The notes below the pieces were generated by a model. The model saw only the letters and a program-made list of their open reading frames with translations, was not told the DNA's origin and searched no databases. Positions 1 through 12,300 of a stretch of DNA of 64,000 nt are shown in pieces. Position numbers and translations under genes: made by a program. The DNA comes from Tetragonia tetragonoides. Lineage: Eukaryota; Streptophyta; Magnoliopsida; Caryophyllales; Aizoaceae. Location of the stretch: positions 35,343,501 to 35,407,500 of the forward strand of contig CM076152.1 of NCBI GenBank assembly GCA_038025085.1, written 5' to 3'. Position 1 is the first letter of the stretch, and the number at the start of each line of letters is the position of its first letter.

Positions 1-424
1 CTTTTTTGCGATCATCAACTAAATATAATATGAACAAAAACAGAACGAATATCACAATCACATTCGAATAGAAAAGAAAAGAAAAACAAAGAAAGCAAAA
101 GAGAGAGAAAGAGAGATTACTAGGTTTATAAACAGTAATAACATTGACAACACATGAGGAAACTCTTAAAGCTGCAGTCTTTGCGGAAATATTTAACCAT
201 TCATCCTTCTCCTCATATTCCTCTTTGCTACCGGACACTACTTGACCAAAAAAAAATTAAAAAAAAAAACAAAAATAAAATTGAGAACTTAGGTTTCAGC
301 ACAATTTAACGAAAAATTATGCAAATTCTCTGAATTTACTGAGCAAAATCTCTGAAATTATGCAATGAATTGAATACTGTTTACCTGGCGGGCCTTCTAT
401 GACTTCTGGTTTTGCCCAAACCAT
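1..424 (-). CDS. 5' part of trypsin-fold (DegP-like) gene, left copy, runs off the window
   Basis: This is the mirror copy of the gene at 16445-20368. Exon 1 is 385-424 (start codon at 422-424, opening MVWAKPEV), exon 2 is 121-237, and exon 3 begins at 18 and leaves the window at base 1. Splice sites and phases match the right copy. Exon 1 differs at one residue (Ile for Met) and exon 2 by an Ala-to-Ser change, so the frame is still open where visible. Whether the rest of this copy exists can only be seen outside the window. Confidence 0.65.
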
Positions 425-439
425 TATTAGCAACAGACA

Positions 440-478
440 AGGTGGGATGGCGGGGGGGGGGGGGGTGACGGGGGGGTG
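440..478. repeat. Poly-G tract upstream of the left gene copy
   Basis: There are two G runs separated by a short TGAC, just upstream of the start codon at 424. The right arm has the mirrored C tract at about 16378-16415, longer and with extra CCCCCCGCCAT units. Runs of this type can form G-quadruplexes and change length easily. A role in expression is inference only. Confidence 0.7.
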
Positions 479-767
479 TGGATTCTGGAGAGATGAAAGA
501 GCTCCGACTATGAAATTATGCAAAATCGTCCCCAAGTTAGCGAGCGTGAGCACAGTGGCGGGCCTAGACCTGGCAACGGGTCGATTTGGATCGGGTCTCT
601 TAGAGATTGGATTGTTAACCGGTTGGATTAGTTCATTTGGGTCAAATTTTCTTTTTAGTTCATCTTTTTGGGTCGTAAACGAGTCCGGGTACACAAAATT
701 ATGTTAGAATCTTGAAAGAAATGGGTCGGGTCAGCTTTTAATAACTCTAAGAGTATGTTCTTTTTTA

Positions 768-2040
768 CTTCCTCTGTCTCAAAAAATCTGAACCTTTGTT
801 TTTTCACGGTCTCCAAAACATCACTTTGACCGTAAATAAGTACAATTATATGAATATAAAAATTATAATAATACGATTTTTTGAAAGTACTTTTAAAAAT
901 GAATCTAATAAGAGTATTTTCATAAGAGTGCGTTTGGATACTAGTATTTGATTTGAATTCCACAAATTTAATTTAAAATTTTGAAATTTTGCAATTTAGA
1001 TTCAATTTCATTGTTTGGGAAAACAATTAATTTCAAATCAAAAATTTAATTCAAATCAAAGCTTGTTGTTTGGGAAACTAAGCAATCTCAATTGTAAAAT
1101 TTGAAATACACGCAATGTTTGGCAAGCCATCTCATTTCTATTGAAACTTGTATATACAATAATTTCTCTACCAACCATTCAAAATAATTATTAAAATAAA
1201 AATAAAAATCACTTTACAATCACTAATCTAACTTCACATCGCCCATGAAGTTTCTTCCCATTGCAGTACCAATCTTTAATCCAAAATCAAGATTACAGAG
1301 AAATACAAAAAAAGCTAAAATCTTCAACAAGAAAAACAAGAGGTAATTTACTTTCTGATAAGATGAATTTAAGGTTTATAACTATCATTTGAAACCTTTG
1401 ATCGAACAATGAATTTCATTTTCTCTGTCATGAAACTTCCAAAATTAAAAATACACCTCTGGCCAAACAATCGATCAAGAGAGAGAGAGAGAAAAAAAAG
1501 GCTCCACTTTCTAACTCGTTAAATTAAGCGAAAACAGAGCATAGAGCTAGGGGTACCTATGGTTGTAATGGCGGCAACAATTCAAGGACGATACTGGAAA
1601 AGAGAGAAAAGTTGACACGAATCATGAAGGAGAAGAGGGAAAACGTATGCATTGAGATTTGAGAGTAAAGCCATGGGAGGACCTTCCTTTGGATGAGCGA
1701 GGGATGAGAGAGAATTGTGAGTGATAACTGGAGGGTTGATGGTCGACATAAGGTAGGAGAAAGGAAGAGAGAGAGTGTTGGTGTGTTGGGCTTGGGAATT
1801 AGAATTCACAAGTTTTACTTGAGAATTTGAAATTCTCATTCTTCAGCTTATATAAAATTCTCGGAGATTTGGCCCAATTCCAAAATCCAAATTTTTGTGT
1901 TCCCAAAACACTACATTAAATAGGTGAATCCAAACGGACCATAATGTGAATTTTTATATATTTTCATAAATTAATGGTCAAAGTTTGTTAAGTTTGACCT
2001 TCAAAAAGCAAAGGTTCAGGTTTTTTTGAGCCGGAGGGAG
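768..2040. mobile_element. Stowaway-like MITE, enlarged by a nested insertion
   Basis: It is flanked by TA on both sides. Terminal inverted repeats of roughly 65 bp begin CTTCCTCTGTCTCAAAA on the left and CTCCCTCCGGCTCAAAA on the right strand, the Stowaway (Tc1/mariner) pattern. Its size of 1273 bp is explained by a second element inside (about 926-1940). The right arm keeps only about 75 bp of it (16010-16083). Confidence 0.75.
926..1940. mobile_element. MITE nested in the Stowaway-like element
   Basis: The ends are imperfect inverted copies (GTGCGTTTGGATAC on the left, GGTCCGTTTGGATTCA on the opposite strand at the right), with CATAA next to both ends as a possible target duplication. The inside is AT-rich with no convincing protein. 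The superfamily is not clear; hAT or Harbinger would both fit. Confidence 0.5.
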
Positions 2041-2127
2041 TATTATTTTCCAATTGTCCCTAGTTGGTCCTAGTGCCGCCTATTGTCCTCATTTACCATT
2101 TAGACTTCCTATTTATCATCAATTATC

Positions 2128-2190
2128 ACAAGTTGTCCTCACTTTCCCTCTATTTTGTATTTATGAGTGTTTTTTTATGACAGTAACAAT
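2128..2190. repeat. Copy 1 of a ~60-bp direct repeat flanking the left LINE
   Basis: This stretch, starting CAAGTTGTCCTC and ending at GTAACAATAATAA, recurs at 4219-4285 on the other side of the LINE fragment with a few differences. It lies at the LINE's 3' side. The mirrored right arm has it once, at about 15930-15995. Confidence 0.8.
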
Positions 2191-2205
2191 AATAATAATT
2201 ATAAT

Positions 2206-4218
2206 AATTTTTTTTTTTTTTTGGAATGTAAAGATATTTGTATTACTTCCAAAATAGAATTTGCAGTCAGTACACAGCAATATAACTACCTTACACAACC
2301 CATCATACTCAGCTATCTATTTTCTCCTATTACAATGAATAATAAGGAAAATAGCAACTAAAATTTTCACCTGTTACATGCACACATCATCAGAACAGCA
2401 AATAAAACTCAAGGATAGTAATTCAGATGCTTCACAAAAAAGTCCTGAATTTTCTCATCCTTTGCAGCTGACCCTCGAGTATGGAGCCTGGATACAATTT
2501 GCCTACTGATAGTCTTGTAATCACTTTTGACTCCTTGAAAGATCCGAGCATTTCTCTCCCTCCAAATAAAATACACAACAACAGAAAATAGAGCAATTTC
2601 AATCTTACTTTTTGATGCTCTATCCCTTGCCTTCAAGCTAGCTAGCTTTAACATATCATATCAGCAGCCTACATGTTGCTGGCACTGCAGCCAGTTCTGC
2701 AAATGATTCCGCAGCTGCTTTGTAAACTCACACCCACAGGACAAGTGCTCATGTGTTTCCTTTGCACAGTGACATAGAATACACATACTACGCCCTTGGG
2801 TTCCAATTTTCTGCAAATTCTTCCAAGTAGGTAACCTATTAAGTATGCAAAGCTACAGAATAAATTTTCATCTAGGTGTTGAGAGGGAGCACCAAACCAA
2901 CTGAGCCCATTCCTTCTTTCCTGCAGTAGGAAGCAAATCTCTGTAAACCTGTCCCAGTTTGTATTTAGTAGCTCTTTGATTCAAAATAAACTCAGATAAC
3001 TCATTTCTTAGATCAAATTTTTTTCTGTATTACCCATGAAGCTTGTGTAGGCTTGTTTACAGCCCAAAATGAACCTTGTTTTATGTAGTAAGCATTGATC
3101 TACTTCACCCAGAGCTTCTCTTTTGTGATGTTATACATCCCAGAGTAGCTTCCCAAGAGCTGCTTTATTCCAGATTGATAAATCAAATATGCCAAGACGA
3201 CCTTGAGATGCAGGAGGGCACAGATAAGACCATGCAACTAAAGCCCTGCTACTGGGATCAGTAGACCATGTCCAGAGAAACCTCTTACACAGTTGCTCTA
3301 TTTTATGGATCACAGCCACGAGTAGATTGAAAAACTGTGTCCAGTAATTGTTCATTGCAAACAATACTGATTTAAGCAATTGCGATCCCAGCATAAGATA
3401 AAAATTTTGTTGTCCATGACTGTATCCCGCTTGTGATTTCTGTATCAAAGGGTCATAATACCCCACATTCAACCTCTTAGAGGTAAGGGGAATCCTAAGG
3501 TATCTGAAAGGGAGTTCCCCATTTTGCATGCCCAAACAGTGAAGGATAGCTCTCTGATCACTTTCCTCCACTCCTCCAAATAACACCTCTGATTTGTTTG
3601 CATTAGCACATAACCTAGAGCTATCAGAAAAAAGTTTAAACTGAGCAAACATAAGGTTCACATAGTTAATATCTCCTCTAGAGAAGAGGAGTAGATCATC
3701 TGCAAAAATACTGTGTACCAGCTCAAATCTCTTGCATCTTGGGTGAAACGTGAAATCAGACATATTCTTCAACTCTTTCAAACATCTAGATAAGTACTCC
3801 ATTGCAATCACAAAAAGGTAGGGAGAGATGGCATCTCCTTGTCTCAATCCTCTCTTAGCTTCAAAAGATTCCATAGGAGTGCCATTAAACAAAATAGAAT
3901 AGCTAACTGTGCAGATGCACATCTTCAACCAGCTAATAAACTTTACAGGGAATGAAGACCAACTAGAATTTGCTCAAGGAAGCTCTATTCAATGGAGTCA
4001 TATGCTTTCCTCAAGTCAACTTTCACAATACACCAAGGAGAGAGCCCTTTCCTTCCATAGAACTTAATTAACTCATGTGCCGACACAATATTATCTCCAA
4101 TAAATCTCCCTTTCACAAAAGCAGATTGCTCAAGACTAACAAGGCTATCAAGCACACTACACAATCTGTTTGCAAGTGCTTTAGACATGATTTTGTAAAA
4201 AAAGAACATTACAGCAGG
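2206..4218 (-). mobile_element. Dead L1-type LINE, 3' half, left-arm copy
   Basis: A minus-strand LINE. The poly-A tail appears as T's at 2209-2222. Reverse transcriptase pieces are at 3985-4221 (RLCSVLDSLVSLEQSAFVKG) and 3131-3928 (active-site FADDLLLFSRGD), and a cysteine-rich C-terminal domain with tail lies at 2409-2950. A region at about 3400-3450 is out of frame and then returns, replacing the usual ITSRIQSWTTKFLSYAG stretch. The right-arm LINE has the same lesion, so the element was dead before the duplication. The 5' part is missing here. Confidence 0.88.
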
Positions 4219-4285
4219 CAAGTTGTCCTCCAGTTTCCCTCTATTTTGTATTTATGAGTGTTTTCTTTTATGACGGTAACAATAA
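4219..4285. repeat. Copy 2 of the ~60-bp direct repeat, at the LINE 5' break
   Basis: This repeats 2128-2190 immediately next to the truncation point of the left LINE. It is too long for a usual LINE target duplication, so it may record a repair or template-switch event. Confidence 0.75.
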
Positions 4286-4321
4286 TAATAGTAATAATAT
4301 TATTAACAATAATAATAATGA

Positions 4322-4460
<139 letters not shown>

Positions 4461-4530
4461 TGCTCCTAATTGTCCCCAATTGTCCCTAGTTACAAATTTT
4501 CAGTTGAAAAGAAAGTGTCCTATCTAGGAA

Positions 4531-4985
4531 TAAAGCATTTATACTATTCACACTCACCAGTGTTACTTCCCATTTACAACCGATTATTTTTAATTGCGCT
4601 GTCTCGTCGAATTTTTCGTTTCTCATACAGGGACGGAATCTCGGCACTCGCCGAGTGGTGTTTAGTCACTGTTTGTCGAAGCACTCTACGTTGATCATTA
4701 TCAAAGTATTACTAACTTTTTCATTCACTCTGAATACAGGTCCCCAGCAGACGTTTAGGCCATCTACGAGCGGTGTTCTATCCTGCTAACCATAACCTTT
4801 ATTTTTTCTTGTCTTCACTGAGATGAAATCTTAGCACGCTACGAGCATGTCCTAACTCAGGTTTGTCTTCATATGCATACATATTGTACACTCTCACACA
4901 CCATGTGCCCATCAGCATCCTACATGTCGCCCTCGGAATACTTTGATCTTCGCTTTTAGTCAAGCTCGATCAAAGTGGGGGCTTC
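4531..4985 (+). mobile_element. Internal 3' remnant of a Gypsy-type LTR retrotransposon
   Basis: Non-coding sequence between the end of the inverted-duplication arm and a polypurine tract (AAAGTGGGGGCTTC at about 4972-4985) directly before an LTR start. It is read as the last internal part of the element whose LTR follows. Its left limit is the duplication breakpoint, so the rest of the element is lost or lies elsewhere. Confidence 0.55.
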
Positions 4986-6251
4986 TGTAGACGCCAAAAA
5001 AACGCCTTCAGATTTCTCCGCAAAAGCCCGATGATGAAAGGAGTAATTTATAAACTTGAACGCTATTTTTGCTTTAATAGGTAAAATAAGGTCTCAGATT
5101 TTTCCTCGATCACTCCTTCATTCCAGTCCCATTCAAAAGCCCCATTCAAGAGCTTTCCAACGACACCTCTCATGACTTTTTCGACACCCGGTAGCCAAGT
5201 TGCGAATCGGGGGTAGAACCGTCTTTTATCGCAGAAGGGTAAAACGGTATTTTCATTCGAAACACTAAAAGTCCTCCGAAAAATTAAAATAGACTGGATG
5301 TCATCATTATGACGACATCCAGCTGGCAGCTGACAGCCGTCAGTGGCCCTGGAAAAAAATCCGCTTGCGGCCCTTGCTAAGTCTCCAAGCCCTACTATTT
5401 CCAGCCCAAAATCCAAATTTCGGCTCCTTTCACCCGTCCAACCCTACTTCCTACGCCTATAAATACGACCCTCCTCCCTCAGTTCAAATCACATAGTCTA
5501 CTGTTGACAACCTCTATTCTTAGGAGTATTAACACTGAGCTTCCCCCTCTTTTTTCCAAATTTATTCTTGAGATATTGTCTTTACTATTCTTGTCAAACA
5601 TAGCCTACAATTTAGGTACTATCTCCTGAGGGCTTAAATTAAATTATCCAGCTTAATTGTTTATTTTCTAGTAGTCATAATGTAGATGTCATGCTAATAA
5701 AGGTCTTTTATTGCTTCCTAAATATTGTCCTTCCAAGCATGTCTAGTCGTTATAATGCTCACATTGCCAATCAAATGCATGTCTAAACAAGGGTTAAAAT
5801 AAATGTTGTGATGCTTGTGATGAACCAATTAATAGTCTAAATCTAGGTTGTTAATCCGGTTTGTGTGGAAATCATGTCTTTAAATTATTAAGCAAACTTG
5901 AGTTAGTAGAGGTCATCATAATAAAGGCAAGTTGGGTGCCTAACACCTTCCCACCTTGTATCTTCGCCCCGAACCCTTTATTCTTGGGTACTCATATGTT
6001 CTATATAAGCAAGAGTCTTTCTAAAAACATTATCGGTTCACTTATCGCGCTATTGGATTGTCCCTTCGGTTTGTCCATTCGATAAAACGCCGATAGCAGA
6101 TTTGTGACCTCTTTCATGGTTTTTATTCAATTCAAGTCTTTTCAAAAGCTTTTCTAACTCGATGGTTCCTTGAACTTATCCAAACCCCCAGCTTACAAAT
6201 TTTCTATAAGGACACACTCCGTGGAGCGATGGAAAATCCCAGGTCCTTACA
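4986..6251 (+). mobile_element. Gypsy-type 3' LTR (Tat-like)
   Basis: It begins TGTAGACGCC after a polypurine tract and ends TCCTTACA, giving TG...CA termini and 1266 bp. A TATA-like TATAAATACGACC lies near 5457, and the GGTGCCTAACACCTTCCC motif near 5936 is familiar from plant Tat/Athila-type LTRs. No partner LTR is in the window. Family assignment is by recognition, not by alignment. Confidence 0.7.
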
Positions 6252-7130
6252 GTTAGGTGGATCAATGCTTACTATATGAAACAAAGAACTTTTTGGTCTG
6301 TTCCTAAACTTGCACATGCTTCATGGTTAGTGCAAAAGATTTTTGTTTTGAGAAATGAACTTGATGCTAGTGTTTGAGTCGGAATGCTACTAAATATAAG
6401 ATGGGGCTTGTTTACAAAACTATGCTTCCTGCTGTTGAAAAGAAAAACTGGTCACCTCTAGTTTGGTGCTTACTGTCATTTCCTAAATGGAAATTTATTC
6501 TCTGACTATGCATACTGAACAGATTGTCCACTTGGCAAAATCTTCAGGAAATTGGCATTTAAGGGCCTAGTTGTGTTCTGTGCAAGACAGAAGAGGAGAG
6601 CTTTCCCCATTTGTTTTTTGACTGTAACTTCACTCAACAACTGTGGTGTAAGATGCTGAACTGGTTGCACATGCCTTTGACTTCTTTCAGTTGAAATGAT
6701 TTGATTAACCATGCCTGCTCAGTTGCTAAAGGGAGATAGGACAGAGCTCGAGCATATGCTGCAGTATTCTCAGCTGTGGTATATTTTGTTTGGAGAGAAA
6801 GAAATGACAGATTGTTCTAGGAGCAAGAACACAATGTCACAAGTATTGCAAACAAATTGTGTAGGTTATATATGCGAGAAATACCGCTGGTAGAAACAAG
6901 AAGACTAGAGACTACTTTTCACAATGTTTGAATCATTTACCATGTGTTTTATGTGTATTTGCGTTGCTGTGTATTTTCTCTCTGTTTTTTCAGTATTCAT
7001 GTGGTTTACTAGTTAAAAACAGATGATAGGCGTGTGTAGTCTGTTATCAGGGTGTAGCTTGGCTGCCTTGTACTTCATTGTCATATCCTTTTGGAAGTAA
7101 TAAAATCTTCTTACTTTTCAAAACAAAAGA
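6252..7130 (+). mobile_element. Degenerate LINE 3' end
   Basis: It starts right after the LTR with a line matching the LINE family of this window (WINAYYMKQ at about 6257), continues through the cysteine-rich C-terminal domain (CxxC and H/C residues near 6573-6632) and ends with GGAAGTAATAAAATCTTC and an A-rich tail near 7125. Many stops and frameshifts. It is clearly older than the LINEs at 2206 and 9396. Confidence 0.75.
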
Positions 7131-9261
7131 GGCCAAACCTACTCAATTTACAACACGCTTGTTTAGTGAGAAAAAGTTCATTTGTGAAAACAAGCTGTTA
7201 ACTGAGAGATTTATTTTGGCTCACAAATAGGATCTTTACGACAGTAGCAGATCTAAAGTGCACAATGTGTATGCACCCAGCCCAGATGAAAAAAACTATG
7301 AGTATAGTTGGTGTATTAGATTAAAGGCCCAAAAAACGAATATGCCCAATTGCCAAAATAAGCGGTCTATCTACTACTTCTATCGAGAATCACGCGTCTA
7401 TGTGACTTTAGCTAAAATATAGCAGTGAAACTGTTGCAAGGGTCCCACTAACCAAGGGAAAAGTTAAGTTCAGTGTCGTGCATTATGGCTTGCTTCTCCT
7501 TTTTGAATTTACTAACCTAATATTGGTCCTACTATTCAAAAATGTACTATGCTATGCAAAATTTCATCAAATTATTTACGCCACAAACTAATGAAACTAC
7601 CAAGTAGGAATACAATTGAACCATTGTATTTTAACATTATTCCACTCAAAAACCAAAAGAAAAATGTTACTACAACTTTTTGCCTCACTTTTTTTTTGGC
7701 AAATCAAATTGTCTCAATTGAAAAGCAATTTCACTTATATTTTCTTTTGAACTGTCTAATTTAGTAATAATCAATTTAGATAGTGAAAATTTTCGAGTAT
7801 CATATTCAAATTGACTTCATATCAATTTATTTCAAAATTCAACATTGGTATTATGATAATTATATTTGTGCAAACACAGGTTTAAAATCCTGGATACGCC
7901 ACTGCTTCACGAGTTCCTCATAAGTTCCTTGATCCAACACAAGTCTAGGTTTAAAGTTACCACATAGATCTTATTGTACCAACTTAGCTTTTGTGGAGCA
8001 CTCTTTGGTAAGCACTTTCAATACTTCTGTTGGATTAGCAATTGCTATAGTTAGCGATCGGGGTTACTTGAACTTGGGGTTAGAAGTTCAAGTTAGGCTC
8101 AATAGTAGTATAGGGATTATCCTTGTAACGGAGTTTGTTCATTTGGCTCTTAGTGGAGTTCGCTTTGAAAATCTCAGGGTCGTGGTTTTACTTCTAGATT
8201 GAGCCCTAGAAGGTTTCCACGTAAAAATCCGTGTGTTCAAGTTATCCTTTTATTTCGCAATTTATATTTTTTTCGCAGGAACTCATAAAGGAACTCACAA
8301 GTCAAATAATACTTGCGAGTTTTAGTTTGAAACTATCGGAAAAATGGCTAGCCTCAATCCACCCCCCTCTTGAGTCTAGTCTCTGGTATAACAGACCAGC
8401 CATCATAGCACCACCACCACCACCTTATTTGTTCCAAATCTATCGTCAATAGTATTATATTATATCACTCGCCACTTCTTTTACACCATACAATTCATTC
8501 AGAACATCATCAACTCAACTATTATCTAATGCAGAATTTGGAATCGAAAAAGTAGCAAAATTCCTCACCAATTATCGAGAAATCAATTTATGCTTATCCA
8601 TTTTATTTCTCTCCTTCTCCTCTTCTGGGTTACTCCTACTTCATCCAATTCATCCGCAATTTTTTTTGTGGATACTGAAAAATGGCTTCTACTACTAATT
8701 CCAATTTTCTGATCAAGCTGCTTTTTGTTCACTTATTCGTCCATGCTATGCTTCATTTAACTGTTGTTCTAACTTTAGGATTTTGCCACACAAAACAGCA
8801 ACATAAAAAAATGATTCGCCAATTGGAATCACTAGTCTTCTCACACTACAGATACAACGTTGATTCTTTCTGATTGGTGGAGCGTATTTTGTGGCCATTA
8901 CTCATGTGCTTGTTCTCCCACCAACATCAGTTTCATCTCTCTCATGTGTTTGCGAATTTTGGAAATTGGGGGTCTTTATGGATCTCTATGCGTGATTTAG
9001 AATTAGACGTCTGGTGGTGATTGTTTGTGATTTGTGATGGCCTAAATCTGGGGTAAAGGTCCGATCAAAGGGATCCATGACAAAAGCGGCGACTACACGT
9101 CTATTTGAGACATAAGATTGCCAAAGAGTTGCTGGCTAGTGGAATGATATCTTGAGATTATGTAAGTCTGGAAAGAATATTGCGAATCCGTTAACGAAAA
9201 GTTTTTGTAAGAAGAAGGTTTTAGAATCATCTAACACAATATGAGATTAAGTGTAATTATA
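7131..9261. other. Spacer of the inverted duplication, mostly unassigned
   Basis: No convincing gene. About 7950-8290 resembles the 3' part of a copia-type LTR (GGTTTCCACGTAAAAATCC near 8212), weakly supported. GAGTTCC-rich inverted stretches occur near 7910 and 8277. The 63-codon frame at 8682-8873 begins with a hydrophobic stretch but has no recognisable domain. The remainder is AT-rich with no feature I can support. Confidence 0.4.
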
Positions 9262-9395
9262 GATTCCTAGATAGGACACTTTCTTTCAACTGAAATTTTG
9301 TAACTAGGGACAATTGGGGACAATTAGGAGCAATATTATTATCATTTTCATTATTATTATTTTTATTATTATTTTAAATATTATTATAATTTGCA

Positions 9396-12300
9396 TGAGG
9401 AAGGATACTTCATTTTTTAAATTCGATTCTGAAGTTGACATGAATGAAGTTCTGGCAAGAGGACCATATGCTTTTAATTCCAAACCATTTATCCTGTTAG
9501 AATGGCATTGTGATTTTAAAATGAACCCTTCTTCATATCGAACTGTCCCTCTCTAGATTCACTTCCCAAATTTGCCTTTGCATTGTTGGTCAATGGATTC
9601 TCTGAGTAGAATGGGCAGTTGCTTGGGTAAACCACTCCAGGTAGATAGAGTTACTGCAGAACAAGAAAGGATATCCTTTGTGCGTTTGCTTATTGATATG
9701 GATATTTTTTTTGGTCAAAATAAACTCAATTTATTAAAACCAATAACAAGACAATACAGCTGGCAGTTTGACTCTCCCAACCAGAACCATATAGATTTGC
9801 CTTTTAAACGAACCCATTGCATAAGTTGTCAGTGGATATAAATTTTGGCACCTTCTAGGAAGGGTACAAAAGATTATCCTTCATCATCTAGCAGCATACA
9901 GGGTTTTACACAGTCGGAAAACTATTAAGCTGAGATAAAACTTTCTTCCATTGCTAAATGTTTGCTCCCCTAGTGTGCAGCTCCCTAATGATGTCACGAA
10001 GAACAACATCAACAAAGGGAGGTTCCTGCATGAACCTCAGTCTGTTTCTTGCAGCCCATATGTGATAAAAAGCTGCAACAAATAGAAAAACAAGCACGCA
10101 AAAGTGAGGCTTGCTGTTTCTCACGCTTCTTTGAAACCAAAGAACTTCTTCTTCCCAAGCAAGAGACTGTCTAGTTATTCCAAACCAGTTTAATAATGCT
10201 TTCCATACGTTCCTTGAAAAAACACATTCAAAGAATAAATGTGTCATGGTCTCATCACTTCCTGAATCACACAGGGAACAAGCTAGAGGCACCTGAAGAC
10301 CCCATTTGACGCATCTGTATGCAGTGTTCATTCTACCATGAAGAGCAACCCAAAGGATAAATCTGTGTCTTGGAATCAGGACAGGGATTAGGATAATTCT
10401 TTTCCATGGGACAGGGGTAGTGGTTGGTCGGAGGAACTGGTAAGCTTTCTGAATGATAAACCTCCCTTGTGCAGTGAAATCCTGGAGCTGCTTTTGCATA
10501 ATCTGCCGATTATCAATCCATTTCCTACTGTCAATAATCTTCCTCAAGAGCCAGCTTGCTTGAACTGGGATATCAGTGTTGTGCACTGATTTATTCTTCA
10601 AATAATAAGCATGCACCCATTGCACCCACAACTATCTTTCTTCTGAGTAATTGCCCAAAGTACCTTACATAAAGCATCTCTACTCCATTGTTCATGGATG
10701 ATGTTCAGACCTCCATCCTTTAAAGGAGCACATAATCTATCCCATGCAACAAGAGATTTTTTTGAAGTGGATGCTTGTCCTGTCCATAGAAAGGTCCTGC
10801 AAGCTACAATTACCAATTTGAAAACTTTTTTTTGGAAGCAAGAAGATCTGGGACCAGTAAGTTTGAATACCAAAAAGTACACTCTTTATAAGTTGCAGTC
10901 TACCACCATAAGAGAGGATCTTTGAGGTCCAGCAGTTGATTCTTGAGACTATCTTATCAACCAAGGGTTTGCATTGCATGAGTGTAAGTTTCTTTGAAGA
11001 CAGTGGGACTCCCAGATACTTGAAGGGCAGGGTCCCAACAGAGAAACCTATACTTTGGGAGATAAGTTCTCTATCAATAACAGAGATCCCAGCAGTATAT
11101 ACAGAGCTCTTGTCAAGATTTGCAGTTAGACCAGAAACTTGAGAAAAGTGAGCAAAGGAATGGTAAAGAAGCTGAACTGAAATAATATCCCCCCTGCAGA
11201 ATAACAGCAGATCATCTGCAAAACATACATGAGTAATGCCAAGTTTCCACATCTAGGGTGCGGGTTGAAATTAGGATTCTTGCTCAGTTGCTTCAGTGAT
11301 CTGTTTAAATATTCCATTGCAAGCACAAATAATAAGGGAGACATTGGGTCCCCTTGCCTCAATCCTTTTTTTGCTTCAAAAATGGGTGTAAGACCACCAT
11401 TCAACAGCTGAGTATAACTCACAGATGTCACACAGCTCATAATCCAATTGACAAATTTGAAAGGGAGCCAAATTCCAGGAAGACCATTCTCAAAAACCCC
11501 CACTCAAGTGAATCATAAGCTTTCCAGAGATCTACATTGAGCATACACCTAGGAGAAATACCCTTCCTAGTATATCTCTTTATTAATTCATGGCTTAAGA
11601 TAACATTATCAATGATATGTCGTCCTTCAATAAAAGCTGACTGAGCATGACCAACCAGAGAATCAACAACCATTTTTAATCTATTTGTGAGGATTTTAGC
11701 TATGAGCTTATACAGAGTGGAGCAACATACAATCGGCCTAAAATCCCTAACAAAAGTAGGTTTAGACACCTTTGGCACTAGAGTCACAGTTGTGCAATTT
11801 ATAGCCTTAAGCATTTTACCATTCAGAAAAAATTGCTTGATAGCTTCACCAATATCATTACCAATCACTGGCCAATATTGTTTAAAGAATTCAGATGGGA
11901 AGCCATCTTTACCTGGAACTTTGTCATGTGGTAAGTCAGATAGAGCTTGCTTGATCTCTGACTCACTGAAATCTATCACTAGCTGTTTCTGCTGATCAAG
12001 AGTGAGAGAAGGGCCATCTCTTGCAATATCCAGGTTTATAGCAAGTATCTGGTCAGTTGCAATACCCATCAACTTCACAAAAAATTGCAAGAATTCTTGT
12101 TGAATACCATCAGGAGAACTGATTTTGTTATTCTGCTCATCATAGATGGAGGTGATTTTATTTATAGCTCTTCTAGCTTTCAAGTGAGCATGGAAAAATT
12201 TGAAATTCTGATCCCCCTCTTTGAAAACAATATTGATGTGGATATTACTATCCCATATCCTAGTGAGGTTTATTTGGTTTCAAGATGACGACGGCACTTT

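Noticed and set aside
8682..8873. Small hydrophobic frame as a secreted peptide gene
   Set aside because: No domain, no recognisable homologue and no exon context; chance is the simpler reading.
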